From NCBI GenBank assembly GCA_041687675.1, contig JAWLBM010000002.1, positions 124,001-188,000 on the forward strand: 64,000 nt of DNA, in the 5' to 3' direction. The notes under the pieces were generated by a model. That model saw nothing but the letters and a program-made list of their open reading frames with translations. It had not been told where the DNA came from and did no database searches. Made by a program: the position numbers and the translations under genes. Origin of the DNA: JAWLBM01 sp041687675. Lineage in GTDB: Bacteria; Pseudomonadota; Alphaproteobacteria; Rhizobiales; Pleomorphomonadaceae. Shown piece after piece: positions 26,740 to 34,415 of the stretch; position 1 is the stretch's first letter; the number at the start of each line of letters is the position of its first letter.

Positions 26740-27606
26740 CGCGGTGGCGAGGATCTCGGCGTGCGTCTCGATCCAGTCGTCGGCCTCGGCGATCGCCTTG
26801 CGGCGGACCGCCTCCGGCGCCACCGCCAACGCCTTCTCGTGCGCCGCGCGGACCTCGCCGTCCGGCAGGCCGGCGGCCTGGATCCGCTTCAGCGCCACCG
26901 TGAGCCACATCAGGCCGAGGCCCGGGTCGGCGCGGATGCCGTCGCCCTGGCTCAGCATCACGCCGAGCCGGATCTGGGCGTCGAGCTGTCCCTTCTTGGC
27001 GGCCGAGTTGAACCAGCGCGCCGCCAGCCGCGGGTTGCGGTCGCCGCCGAGGCCGTCGAGGTACATGCGGCCGAGGTTCACCTGCGCCAGGGCGTCGCCG
27101 AAGTAGGTGGCGGCGTAGTTGAAGATTTCCCGGGCGCGGCTGGCGTTCGGCGACACCGCCGAGTTGGCGATGCCGGTCATGTAGTAGGAGCCGATCTCGA
27201 CGAAGGCGTTCGCCACGTAGGGCGCCTGGGGCGAGTTCGGCGCGTCGTCCGCATGGGCCGAGATGATCTGGTTGAAGTACTCGAAGGCCTTGAGGTCGTT
27301 CTCCTCGACGCCGTCGCCGTCGGCATACATGCGACCGAGCTTCCACTGGGCCGCCGGATGGCCGCCGGCCGCCGCGGACTCCAGCCCGTCCAGCGCCTCC
27401 ATGGTGTTGCCGGCGTAGTAGGCGCGGGCGCCCTCGCGCAGCGCCTCGAGCACCGACTGCTCGCTCCAGGACGGAATCGCGGCTGGAGCCGCCGCCGTCC
27501 CCGGGGCTGGATCGAACGCTGCCGCCGGCTGCGGGGCCAGCGACAGGGTGGAGGCGACGATCGCCGCCTTGAGACCCGTGAACGGAACGCGATGCGGTAT
27601 CTGCAT
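26731..27606 (-). CDS. ExoR-like periplasmic Sel1-repeat protein
   Basis: 291 residues from the ATG at 27606; a GTG two codons earlier is the alternative. A signal peptide ends near APQPAAAF. At least four Sel1/TPR-like helical repeats follow (for example AAAGGHPAAQWKLGRMYADGDGV, DALAQVNLGRMYLDGLGG, GQLDAQIRLGVMLSQGDGI). Domain order and KLGRMYADGDGVEENDLKAFEYFNQII resemble rhizobial ExoR, the periplasmic inhibitor of the ExoS/ChvI two-component system controlling exopolysaccharide and motility. ExoS/ChvI are not in the window, so orthology rests on similarity and the neighbouring xthA. Confidence 0.8.
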   Translation of the reverse strand: MQIPHRVPFTGLKAAIVASTLSLAPQPAAAFDPAPGTAAAPAAIPSWSEQSVLEALREGARAYYAGNTMEALDGLESAAAGGHPAAQWKLGRMYADGDGVEENDLKAFEYFNQIISAHADDAPNSPQAPYVANAFVEIGSYYMTGIANSAVSPNASRAREIFNYAATYFGDALAQVNLGRMYLDGLGGDRNPRLAARWFNSAAKKGQLDAQIRLGVMLSQGDGIRADPGLGLMWLTVALKRIQAAGLPDGEVRAAHEKALAVAPEAVRRKAIAEADDWIETHAEILATASN

Positions 27607-27933
27607 GTCCACTCTTCGCGAAGCCTTCCCGCGACGGGACGGCCTCCCTCGCTACGCCATCGCTGTAGAACGGCGATGGTAAATTTCGTGTAGCCCCGCG
27701 GCACGCGCCCCGCGTCATCCGGACCCGCCACCCAGGGCGATCGACGGACGACGCGGAGGATGCCGAGGGTTTCCGGCGAATGTGCGGCCCGCTCGTCGAG
27801 ACCGGAAATACGCCGGGAACCGCGGCTTCCGCAGAGCCCGAGGGCACGACAGCGCTGGTTTATGGCTGAATAGCGGCGTCGGCCGGCGGGCGTGCCGACG
27901 CTGCCACAGGAATCCGGAATTGTTGCACTTTCG
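27607..27933. other. 327-bp intergenic region upstream of the exoR-like gene
   Basis: No coding signal on either strand. It contains a perfect inverted repeat CCATCGC/GCGATGG (27657-27679) 51 bp before the exoR-like start, which could be an operator or a leader hairpin. It also contains an A/T-richer patch around 27855-27870. No convincing -35/-10 pair was found. Confidence 0.5.
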
Positions 27934-28884
27934 TCACATCGCCGTGCCGGCAGGTCGGATCTCCCCGACCGCAAGGATTCCGGCGGCGGCCAGCCAGTCG
28001 TCGACGATCCGGGCGGCGACGTCGGTGCGGGCGACGGTCTGCAGCCCCCGCCAGGCCGGGGTCGAGTTGACCTCCAGCACCGTGAAGCCGCCGGCCGGGT
28101 CGCGGATCAGGTCGACGCCGGCGAAGTCGGCGCCCACCGCCGCCGCCGCCGCCTCCGCCATCCGCTCCAGCAGCGGCTCGTGGCCGAGCGGCTCGGGCGT
28201 CGCGCCCCGGTGCACGTTGGTGATCCAGGATCCCGACCGGCGGACCATGGCCGCCACCGCGCGCCCCGCGGAGACGAGCACGCGGAAGTCGCGGTAGCTC
28301 TCCTCCCCCGGCGGCACGAAGCGCTGAAGGTACCAGACGCCCCAGACCTCGTCGGCCGGCGGCAGGTCGTCGGGTCGGTGGAGGAGGGCGAGGCCCCTGC
28401 CCTGCGCCCCGAACAGTGGCTTGGAGACGACCCGGTGGCCGCGCCCCGTCTCACGAGCGACGAACTCCAGCGCGCGGGCGCGGCTCTCGGTGACGAGGGT
28501 CCTGGGGGTCGGCAGGCCGGCGCGCACCAGCGCGAGGCTGGTCGCCGCCTTGTCGACGCAGCGCTCGATCGCCCGCGGGGCGTTCCAGACGGTGATGCCC
28601 ATCTCGGCGAGGCCGTGCAGCACGCCGAGTCGCAGCGACACCGCCTCGAAGCTCCCCGGCGCGATTCCGCGGACGAGCGCCGCGCGGGGCAGCGCCCCGC
28701 CGCATCCCGGCACCGTCAGCGGCACCCGGCCGCCGATCTCGAAGGCGACGTCGGAAAGGCGGGCGACCACCGGGGCGAGGCCGCGGCCGCGGAGGGCGGA
28801 GACGAGCCGCTCCTGGTGCCAATCGGCCTCGTCGGAGAACACCACCACGGGCCCCGACGCGGAGCGGTCCGGACAGTGACGCAT
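27934..28884 (-). CDS. RimK-like ATP-grasp ligase
   Basis: 316 residues from the ATG at 28884, with no strong Shine-Dalgarno. The ATP-grasp fold is clear: lysine in VVSKPLFGAQGRGLALL, adenine-region VWYLQRFVPPGEESYRDFRVLV, and the metal-binding end AGVDLIRDPAGGFTVLEVNSTPAWRGL (Asp, Glu, Asn). RimK-type enzymes join glutamate or other amino acids to a carboxylate. Substrate unknown. The divergent neighbour is a pterin carbinolamine dehydratase. In methylotrophs RimK-like ligases and Pcd occur in tetrahydromethanopterin gene sets, but nothing else here supports that pathway. Confidence 0.85.
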   Translation of the reverse strand: MRHCPDRSASGPVVVFSDEADWHQERLVSALRGRGLAPVVARLSDVAFEIGGRVPLTVPGCGGALPRAALVRGIAPGSFEAVSLRLGVLHGLAEMGITVWNAPRAIERCVDKAATSLALVRAGLPTPRTLVTESRARALEFVARETGRGHRVVSKPLFGAQGRGLALLHRPDDLPPADEVWGVWYLQRFVPPGEESYRDFRVLVSAGRAVAAMVRRSGSWITNVHRGATPEPLGHEPLLERMAEAAAAAVGADFAGVDLIRDPAGGFTVLEVNSTPAWRGLQTVARTDVAARIVDDWLAAAGILAVGEIRPAGTAM

Positions 28885-29059
28885 GGAATTCCGAGAATGA
28901 GATGGATGGGAGGGTGGGATGGCGGCGACGGTAGCCCCGTTCGCGCCCGCTGTCATCCGCCTGCCGCGCTCCGGCGGCGGACATGGTTTAGTCTGCGTCA
29001 TCGACATTGCAGCACGGCGACGGCCAGCCGCCCTCGCCCGAACCGGAGGAGCAGACCCG

Positions 29060-29419
29060 ATGACCGACCGCGCCCTTTCCGACGAGGAGATCCGCGCCCG
29101 CCTTTCCCGCGACCTGCCCGCCTGGCGCCACGAGGACGGCCAGATCCGCCGCACAATCCGCACCCGCTCCTGGAAGGGCACGATGCTGGCCGTCGGCGCC
29201 ATCGGCCACCTTGCCGAGGCGGCCTGGCACCACCCCGACCTCCTCGTCACCTTCTCGAGCGTCGAGGTGAGGCTCTCCACGCACGACGCCGGCGGGATCA
29301 CCGAGAAGGACTTCGAACTCGCCGCGAAGATCGAGGAGGTGGTGCTGTGGAAGCCCGAGGGCGGCGCCCTCGAGGGCACGCCCGACACCGACCGGCACGG
29401 CTACGTGGTCCGCGGCTGA
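29060..29419 (+). CDS. phhB: Pterin-4-alpha-carbinolamine dehydratase
   Basis: 119 residues from the ATG at 29060 (GGAGGAG upstream). It dehydrates 4a-hydroxytetrahydrobiopterin in pterin recycling after aromatic amino-acid hydroxylases, or acts in other pterin pathways. The active-site block WHHPDLLVTFSSVEVRLSTHDAGGIT (two histidines, then the THD histidine) is intact. The N-terminal L-rich helix and W-rich segment (LPAWRHEDGQIRRT) match. No phenylalanine hydroxylase lies nearby. Confidence 0.93.
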   Translation: MTDRALSDEEIRARLSRDLPAWRHEDGQIRRTIRTRSWKGTMLAVGAIGHLAEAAWHHPDLLVTFSSVEVRLSTHDAGGITEKDFELAAKIEEVVLWKPEGGALEGTPDTDRHGYVVRG

Positions 29420-29420
29420 T

Positions 29421-29443
29421 GCCGGGCGGGCGTCACGCCCGGC
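29421..29443 (+). terminator. Hairpin after phhB
   Basis: GCCGGGCG (29421-29428), a 7-nt loop and CGCCCGGC (29436-29443) form a perfect 8-bp stem two bases after the phhB stop. No T-tract follows, so it may be a stabilising hairpin or a weak terminator. Confidence 0.45.
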
Positions 29444-29466
29444 GGCCACCGGAGCGCCGCCAGCCG

Positions 29467-29502
29467 TTGAAAAGTGCCATCATCTCGTCCATATTGATAG
29501 CA
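29467..29502 (+). promoter_or_regulatory. fitAB promoter with FitA-type operator
   Basis: TTGAAA (29467-29472), a 17-bp spacer and CATATT (29490-29495) form a good promoter. Inside it TGCCATCA (29475-29482), 12 bp, then TGATAGCA (29495-29502) matches the half-sites and spacing I recall for the gonococcal FitA operator (TGCTATCA-N12-TGATAGCA) with one mismatch. FitAB binding would cover the spacer and -10, giving autorepression. Confidence 0.7.
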
Positions 29503-29530
29503 ACGCAGTCAATCCGCGGAGGACGCCATC

Positions 29531-29797
29531 ATGGCCGCCGTCACCATCCGGAACCTCTCCGACGAAGCCCATCGCGCCCTGAAAATTCGCGCGGCTCAGA
29601 ACAACCGCAGCACCGAGGCCGAGATGCGCGCCATACTCGAGGCCGCAGTGCGACCGGAGGGCCGCGTGCTGCTGGGCACCGCTTTGGCGGAAACCAGCCG
29701 AAAGATGGGCCTTACCAATGCCGACGTCGAGGCCCTCGAGCAATCCCTCGAGCAGGTCCGCGACAGGCGTCCCGCCGAACCCATGACGTTTGAATGA
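29531..29797 (+). CDS. fitA: FitA-like ribbon-helix-helix antitoxin
   Basis: 88 residues, start preceded by GGAGGA. The N-terminus AAVTIRNLSDEAHRALKIRAAQNNRSTEAEMRAILEAAV is the FitA/Arc-type RHH domain that binds DNA as a dimer. The C-terminal part (MGLTNADVEALEQSLEQVRD) would wrap and inhibit the FitB toxin. The promoter contains a matching operator. The stop lies just ahead of the toxin start. Third-position composition is less G/C-biased than surrounding housekeeping genes, consistent with acquisition. Confidence 0.9.
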   Translation: MAAVTIRNLSDEAHRALKIRAAQNNRSTEAEMRAILEAAVRPEGRVLLGTALAETSRKMGLTNADVEALEQSLEQVRDRRPAEPMTFE

Positions 29798-29810
29798 CGG
29801 GACGCTTCGC

Positions 29811-30233
29811 GTGATCCTGCTGGACACCAACGTCGTTTCCGAGGCGGTCAAACCTGGCTCTCACCCGTCGGTCCGCGCCTGGTTCGATGCGCAGGTTGCC
29901 GAGACGCTGTTCCTGCCCAGCATCACCGTCGCCGAACTTCTGTTCGGCGTCGGCGCTCTGCCGGATGGCCGGCGAAAAGCTCTGCTGGCCGCGCGGATCG
30001 ATCGCTTGCTGGATGAGTTCGCCGGCCGCATCCTGCCATTCGATACGTCGGCAGCGCGGCACTATGCCGATCTCGCCGTCAAAGCGCGCGCGGCTGGAAA
30101 GGGCTTTCCGACGCCGGACGGCTACATTGCCGGGATCGCCGCGGCGCACGGGTTCGCCGTGGCATCGCGCGATGCGAGCGCGTTCCGTGCCGCAGGCCTG
30201 ACGGTGATCGATCCCTGGGCGGCGGCCCGCTGA
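29811..30233 (+). CDS. fitB: FitB/VapC-type PIN-domain toxin
   Basis: 140 residues from the GTG at 29811, which gives the usual VILLDTNVVSE start; TTG at 29790 is an alternative giving 147 residues. PIN-domain ribonucleases cleave tRNA or mRNA with Mg ions. Acidic residues are in place: D in LLDTNVVSE, E in ITVAELLFG, and D in TPDGYIAG and SRDASAF. Pairs with the FitA-like antitoxin just upstream. Confidence 0.9.
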   Translation: MILLDTNVVSEAVKPGSHPSVRAWFDAQVAETLFLPSITVAELLFGVGALPDGRRKALLAARIDRLLDEFAGRILPFDTSAARHYADLAVKARAAGKGFPTPDGYIAGIAAAHGFAVASRDASAFRAAGLTVIDPWAAAR

Positions 30234-30290
30234 CCGGCCTGTCGCCGCAGGCTCCCGCCTGGATCGCATCCCCCGCCGCGTACCTCCCGC

Positions 30291-30319
30291 TGGAACTCCT
30301 GGACCCGATACGCTATATG
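30291..30319 (+). promoter_or_regulatory. Possible promoter of the phd/vapC module
   Basis: TGGAAC, 17 bp, TATATG lies in the 112-bp gap before the Phd-type antitoxin. The -10 is good and the -35 poor. A short inverted TGAC/GTCA pair just downstream (30318-30335) could be the antitoxin's operator. Confidence 0.35.
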
Positions 30320-30345
30320 ACTATCTACATGGTCAGGAGCGTGAC

Positions 30346-30588
30346 ATGCATGCGATCAATCTGGCGGATGCCAAAGCCCACCTGAGTGAGCTGGTCGACC
30401 GGGTCGAGGCGGGCGAGTCGATCGACATCACCCGGCGCGGCAAGCCGGTTGCGCGGCTCACCGCCGTCGTCAGCCCGCGCAAGCCGATCGATGCCTCGCT
30501 GCTCCGGGCGCTGACGGCAGCGATGCCGCCGCAGTCCGAGGGTGCTGCCGATCTCGTGCGCTCGATGCGGGATGGCGATCGCTACTGA
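30346..30588 (+). CDS. Phd/YefM-type antitoxin
   Basis: 80 residues with AGGAG upstream. MHAINLADAKAHLSELVDRVEAGESIDITRRGKPVARL is the Phd/YefM fold that binds operator DNA. The variable C-terminus (LLRALTAAMPPQSEGAADLVRSMRDG) should occupy the toxin active site. The stop overlaps the toxin start by one base (TGATG), so translation is coupled. Confidence 0.9.
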   Translation: MHAINLADAKAHLSELVDRVEAGESIDITRRGKPVARLTAVVSPRKPIDASLLRALTAAMPPQSEGAADLVRSMRDGDRY

Positions 30589-31013
30589 TGTTGTATCTCG
30601 ACACGTCGCTGATCGTCGCAGCACTCTCCAACGAAGCGATGACGCCGCACGTTCACGCATGGCTGGCAGAGCAGGATCCGGCCCAGCTCCTGATCAGCGA
30701 CTGGACCGTCACCGAGATGTCGTCGGCCATGGCGATCAAGCTGCGGACCGGACAGATCAGCCTCGAACAGCGCGCGGCGGCGCTCGCGATGTTCAACAGA
30801 CTCGTCGCCGAAAGCTTCACGGTGCTGAGCGTGACGGGCGGGCAGTTCCGGGCGGCGGCGAGGTTTGCCGACCAGCATGCGCTTGGGCTCCGCGCCGGAG
30901 ATGCGCTGCACCTCGCCATTGCATCGGAGCATGGCGCCACGGTGCATACGCTCGACCAGCGGCTCGCCGAGGCCGGGCCAGCGCTCGGTGTGCCGGCGCA
31001 GTTGCTGGCTTGA
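30588..31013 (+). CDS. vapC: VapC-family PIN-domain toxin
   Basis: 141 residues. The PIN-domain acidic residues are present: Asp5 (LYLDTSLIVA), Glu in TVTEMSSAM, Asp in LRAGDALHLAIA and Asp in LDQRLAE. Expected to be an endoribonuclease held inactive by the Phd-like protein. It overlaps the antitoxin by one base. Second of two toxin-antitoxin modules within 1.5 kb. Confidence 0.9.
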   Translation: MLYLDTSLIVAALSNEAMTPHVHAWLAEQDPAQLLISDWTVTEMSSAMAIKLRTGQISLEQRAAALAMFNRLVAESFTVLSVTGGQFRAAARFADQHALGLRAGDALHLAIASEHGATVHTLDQRLAEAGPALGVPAQLLA

Positions 31014-31072
31014 TCCGGGGCCTCTCCGTCTCCGGGGCCTCTCCATCCTGGCCGGCCCGATTGGAAGCTGCC

Positions 31073-31286
31073 ATGGCCGGCAACTGGTCCGATGAGCAGA
31101 ACGACGCGATCATGGCGGATCATTTCGCGATGCTCGCCGACGACTTCGCCGGGCGGCCATAGAGCAGGCCGAGCATAGTCGCCTGCTGCAGGCGGCAATC
31201 GATCGGCCTCTCGATCGAGTCAAGGCATCAGAACATCGGCGCCCTGCTCAAGGGGCTCGGCGAGGGCTCCATCACAGGCTCGTTCG
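31073..31286 (+). pseudogene. Frameshifted N-terminal remnant of a conserved protein
   Basis: The first frame reads MAGNWSDEQNDAIMADHF then AMLADDFAGRP and a TAG (31160-31162). After a one-base loss the +1 frame continues AEHSRLLQAAIDRP, and after another shift a third frame reads RHQNIGALLKGLGEGSITG. Together these recreate the N-terminal block W.DEQND.IVADYFAMLAD..AGR.Y.KAEH then KHQNISAVLKGLG, which I know from the N-terminus of DUF3883- or HNH-containing restriction-like proteins. No C-terminal part remains before guaA, so this is a decayed fragment. Confidence 0.7.
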
Positions 31287-31292
31287 TATCCG

Positions 31293-32843
31293 TCACTCCC
31301 ACTCGATGGTGCCCGGCGGCTTGGACGTGACGTCGTAGACCACCCGGTTGACGCCCTTCACCTCGTTGATGATCCGCGTCGCGGCGCGGCCGAGAAAGGC
31401 CATGTCGAAGGGGTAGAAGTCGGCCGTCATGCCGTCGACGGAGGTGACCGCGCGCAGCGCCAGCACGTATTCGTAGGTGCGCCCGTCGCCCATCACGCCC
31501 ACCGTCTGCACCGGCAGGAGCACGGCGAAGGCCTGCCAGATGGCGTCGTAGAGGCCGGCCTTGCGGATCTCGTCGAGGTAGATCGCGTCGGCCTGGCGCA
31601 GGATCGCCAGCTTCTCGGGGGTGATCCCGCCCGGGCAGCGGATGGCGAGGCCCGGGCCCGGGAACGGATGGCGGCCGACGAAGCTCTCCGGCAGGCCGAG
31701 CTCGCGGCCGAGAGCGCGGACCTCGTCCTTGAACAGCTCGCGCAGCGGCTCCACCAGCTTCATGTCCATCCGCTCGGGCAGGCCGCCGACGTTGTGGTGC
31801 GACTTGATCGTCACGGACGGGCCGCCGGTGAAGGAGACGCTCTCGATCACGTCCGGGTAGAGGGTGCCCTGGGCGAGGAAGGCGGCCCCGCCGATCTTCT
31901 TCGCCTCCGCCTCGAACACCTCGATGAAGAGCCGGCCGATGGTCTTGCGCTTGACCTCCGGGTCGGTCTCGCCGGCGAGCGCGGAGAGGAACCGCTCCGA
32001 GGCGTCGACGTGCACGAGCGGGATGTTGTAGTGGCCGCGGAACAGCGAGACCACCTCCTCCGCCTCGTTCTGCCGCATCAGCCCGTGGTCGACGAAGATG
32101 CAGGTGAGCTGGTCGCCGATCGCCTCGTGGATCAGCACGGCGGCCACGGCCGAATCGACGCCGCCGGAGAGGCCGCAGATCACCCGCTCCTTGCCCACGT
32201 CGGCGCGGATGCGCTGGATCGCCTCGTCGCGGAAGGTCGCCATGGTCCAGTCGCCGGAGAAGCCGGCGACCTTGCGCACGAAGTTGGCGAGGAGCCGCCC
32301 GCCGTCCGGCGTGTGCACCACCTCCGGGTGGAACATCAGGCCGTAGAACTTCTTCTCCGGGTTCTCGATCACCGCGAAGGGCGCGTTCTCGGAGGTGCCG
32401 CGCACGACGAAGCCCGGCGGCAGCTCGGTGATGCGGTCGCCGTGGCTCATCCAGACGGTGTGCTTCTCGCCGGTGTTCCAGAGGCCGTCGAACAGCTGCG
32501 AGCCGGCGCAGACGTCGACCAGCGCGCGTCCGAACTCGCGGTGATGGCCGCTCTCCACCTTGCCGCCGAGCTGCTCGGCCATGGTCATCTGGCCGTAGCA
32601 GATGCCGAGCACCGGGATCCCCGCCTCGAACACCTCCTCAGGCGCGCGCGGCGAGCCGATGTCGACGGTGGAGGCCGGCCCGCCGGAGAGGATCACCGCC
32701 TTCGGCTTCATCCGCCGGAACGCCTCGGCGGCGTTCTGGAACGGGACGATCTCGGAGTAGACGCCGGTCTCGCGCACGCGGCGCGCGATCAGCTGGGTGA
32801 CCTGGCTGCCGAAATCGATGATGAGCAGGCTGTCGTGGGTCAT
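31293..32843 (-). CDS. guaA: GMP synthase (glutamine-hydrolysing)
   Basis: 516 residues. It converts XMP to GMP using glutamine and ATP. The class I amidotransferase domain has Cys82 in GICYGQ and His-Glu in MFHPEVVH; the PP-loop SGGVDS lies at 226-231. The C-terminal dimerisation domain ends VVYDVTSKPPGTIEWE, the usual terminus. The start at 32843 gives MTHDSLLIIDFGSQVTQ. The 3' end is a known island integration site in other bacteria; here it borders the toxin-antitoxin patch. Confidence 0.97.
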   Translation of the reverse strand: MTHDSLLIIDFGSQVTQLIARRVRETGVYSEIVPFQNAAEAFRRMKPKAVILSGGPASTVDIGSPRAPEEVFEAGIPVLGICYGQMTMAEQLGGKVESGHHREFGRALVDVCAGSQLFDGLWNTGEKHTVWMSHGDRITELPPGFVVRGTSENAPFAVIENPEKKFYGLMFHPEVVHTPDGGRLLANFVRKVAGFSGDWTMATFRDEAIQRIRADVGKERVICGLSGGVDSAVAAVLIHEAIGDQLTCIFVDHGLMRQNEAEEVVSLFRGHYNIPLVHVDASERFLSALAGETDPEVKRKTIGRLFIEVFEAEAKKIGGAAFLAQGTLYPDVIESVSFTGGPSVTIKSHHNVGGLPERMDMKLVEPLRELFKDEVRALGRELGLPESFVGRHPFPGPGLAIRCPGGITPEKLAILRQADAIYLDEIRKAGLYDAIWQAFAVLLPVQTVGVMGDGRTYEYVLALRAVTSVDGMTADFYPFDMAFLGRAATRIINEVKGVNRVVYDVTSKPPGTIEWE

Positions 32844-32970
32844 CGCGGCCCCTTGGTCCGGCGAGAAATGCTGAAGGCCGGCGGCTGTGTCCCGCGCCGG
32901 CGTCGTCGCCCTCCCGATAGTCGCCCCGGCGCGGCGCCGCAAGGGCAAACGACGCCGCGTCCCCCTCGGG

Positions 32971-34284
32971 TCAGGTGCGCTCCAGCACGGCGACGAAGAA
33001 GCCGTCGGTGCCCGTCGTCGCCGGGGTCATCCTGAGCGCCGCACGCTCCTCCGCCCCGATCCGGACGACCGAGGTCGCCGGCGGCTCCCGGCCGGTGACC
33101 GCCTGGAACGCGGCCGGCGCATCGGCGAGGTGGAACTCGGGGTAGGCTTCCAGGAAGGCGGCCACGCGGTCCTCGTTCTCCTCCGGAAGCACCGAGCAGG
33201 TGACGTAGACCAGCCGTCCGCCAGGCCGGACCAGCGCGGCGCCACGCTCCAGCACCTCCGCCTGCTCCTTCTGGCGGATCTCCAGCGCCCCGGGTGCAAG
33301 CCGCCACTTGGCGTCCGGCCGCCGCCGCCAGGTGCCGGAGCCGGTGCACGGGGCGTCGACCAGAACCACGTCGGCCCGGGCCTCGAGGTCGGCCAGCGCG
33401 TCGGCGGTCCGCCGCGGCTCGCGGATCTGGATGTTGCGGGCGCCCGCCCGGGAGACGCGCTCGACGATGTCGCCGAAGCGCCGCTTGTCGCTGTCGTAGG
33501 CGTAGATCTGGCCGCGGTTGGCGAGCCCGGCCGCCATGGCGAGCGACTTGCCGCCGCCGCCGGCGCAGAGGTCCACCACCTGGCCGCCGCCGGCGGCCAC
33601 CGCCATCAGCGCGGCGACCTGGCTGCCCTCGTCCTGGATCTCGAACAGGCCCTTCTTGTAGCCGAGCTCGGCCGCGACGAAGGGCGGCTTGTCGTCCGCG
33701 TCGCCGGACGGGATCCGGACGCCGACCGGCGACCACTCCGTCGGCCGCGCCGCGAGATCGGCAAGCGAGGCGACCACGGCCTCGCGGTCGGCCTTCAGCG
33801 TGTTGACGCGGACGTCGACGTCGGCGCGGCCGGCAAGGGCGACGCCCTCCTCGACCAGCCGGTCGCCGAAGGCGCGGCGGAGCGAGGGCTCGAGCCATTC
33901 CGGAATGTCGGCCCTGACGCCGTCCGGGGCGTCGGCCGGCAGCGTCCCGGCGGATAGCCGCGCGCGCTCCTCGCCGGTGAGCGGCGGCGGGGCGTGGCGA
34001 TCGTCGGCGAGCGCGGCCTCGAGGGCCTCGACCGGTCGCCCCCAGACCCGGACATAGGCGGCGAGCACCACCGCCCGCGGCGCCTCGTCCCCCATCAAGG
34101 CGGCCAGCGAGCGTTGCCGCCGGAACACGTCGAAGACGAGGTTGCCGATTGCGCTGCGGTCGCGCGAGCCGGCGAAACGGTGGGAAATGCCCCAGTCCTT
34201 CAGCGCGTCATGCACCGGGCGGCGCGTCCGCCCCACGTCCTCGAGTACCTCGATCGCCGCCGCGATCCGCCCGCCGTCCTTCAT
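32971..34284 (-). CDS. RsmB/NOP-family RNA cytosine-C5 methyltransferase
   Basis: 437 residues. It makes m5C in rRNA (RsmB acts on 16S C967). The SAM site is DLCAGGGGKSLAMA. The two catalytic cysteines lie in DAPCTGSGTWRR (motif IV) and VYVTCSVLPEENEDRV (motif VI). An N-terminal NusB-like helical domain (residues 1-130) precedes it, and FEIQDEGSQ is the usual motif before the Rossmann fold. It lies 127 bp upstream of guaA on the same strand. Specific rsmB orthology is likely but not proven. Confidence 0.9.
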   Translation of the reverse strand: MKDGGRIAAAIEVLEDVGRTRRPVHDALKDWGISHRFAGSRDRSAIGNLVFDVFRRQRSLAALMGDEAPRAVVLAAYVRVWGRPVEALEAALADDRHAPPPLTGEERARLSAGTLPADAPDGVRADIPEWLEPSLRRAFGDRLVEEGVALAGRADVDVRVNTLKADREAVVASLADLAARPTEWSPVGVRIPSGDADDKPPFVAAELGYKKGLFEIQDEGSQVAALMAVAAGGGQVVDLCAGGGGKSLAMAAGLANRGQIYAYDSDKRRFGDIVERVSRAGARNIQIREPRRTADALADLEARADVVLVDAPCTGSGTWRRRPDAKWRLAPGALEIRQKEQAEVLERGAALVRPGGRLVYVTCSVLPEENEDRVAAFLEAYPEFHLADAPAAFQAVTGREPPATSVVRIGAEERAALRMTPATTGTDGFFVAVLERT

Positions 34285-34415
34285 GCCGCATGCCTTCGGT
34301 TGACCCGTCCAGGATGGGGCATAGGCGAGGACGGCGGCGGGAGCAAGGGCCGTGGCTCACCCGTTCGCCCCCCGGCCGTGATCGGCTGCAGCGAACAGGC
34401 AAGGGCGAGGGTCGA

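Noticed and set aside
26622..26740. CRISPR array
   Set aside because: Units are contiguous hairpins without spacers, only three copies, and no cas genes lie nearby.
29420..31300. Attachment-site direct repeats flanking the toxin-antitoxin patch
   Set aside because: The last bases of guaA were compared by eye with the patch and no duplicate was seen; no integrase gene is present.
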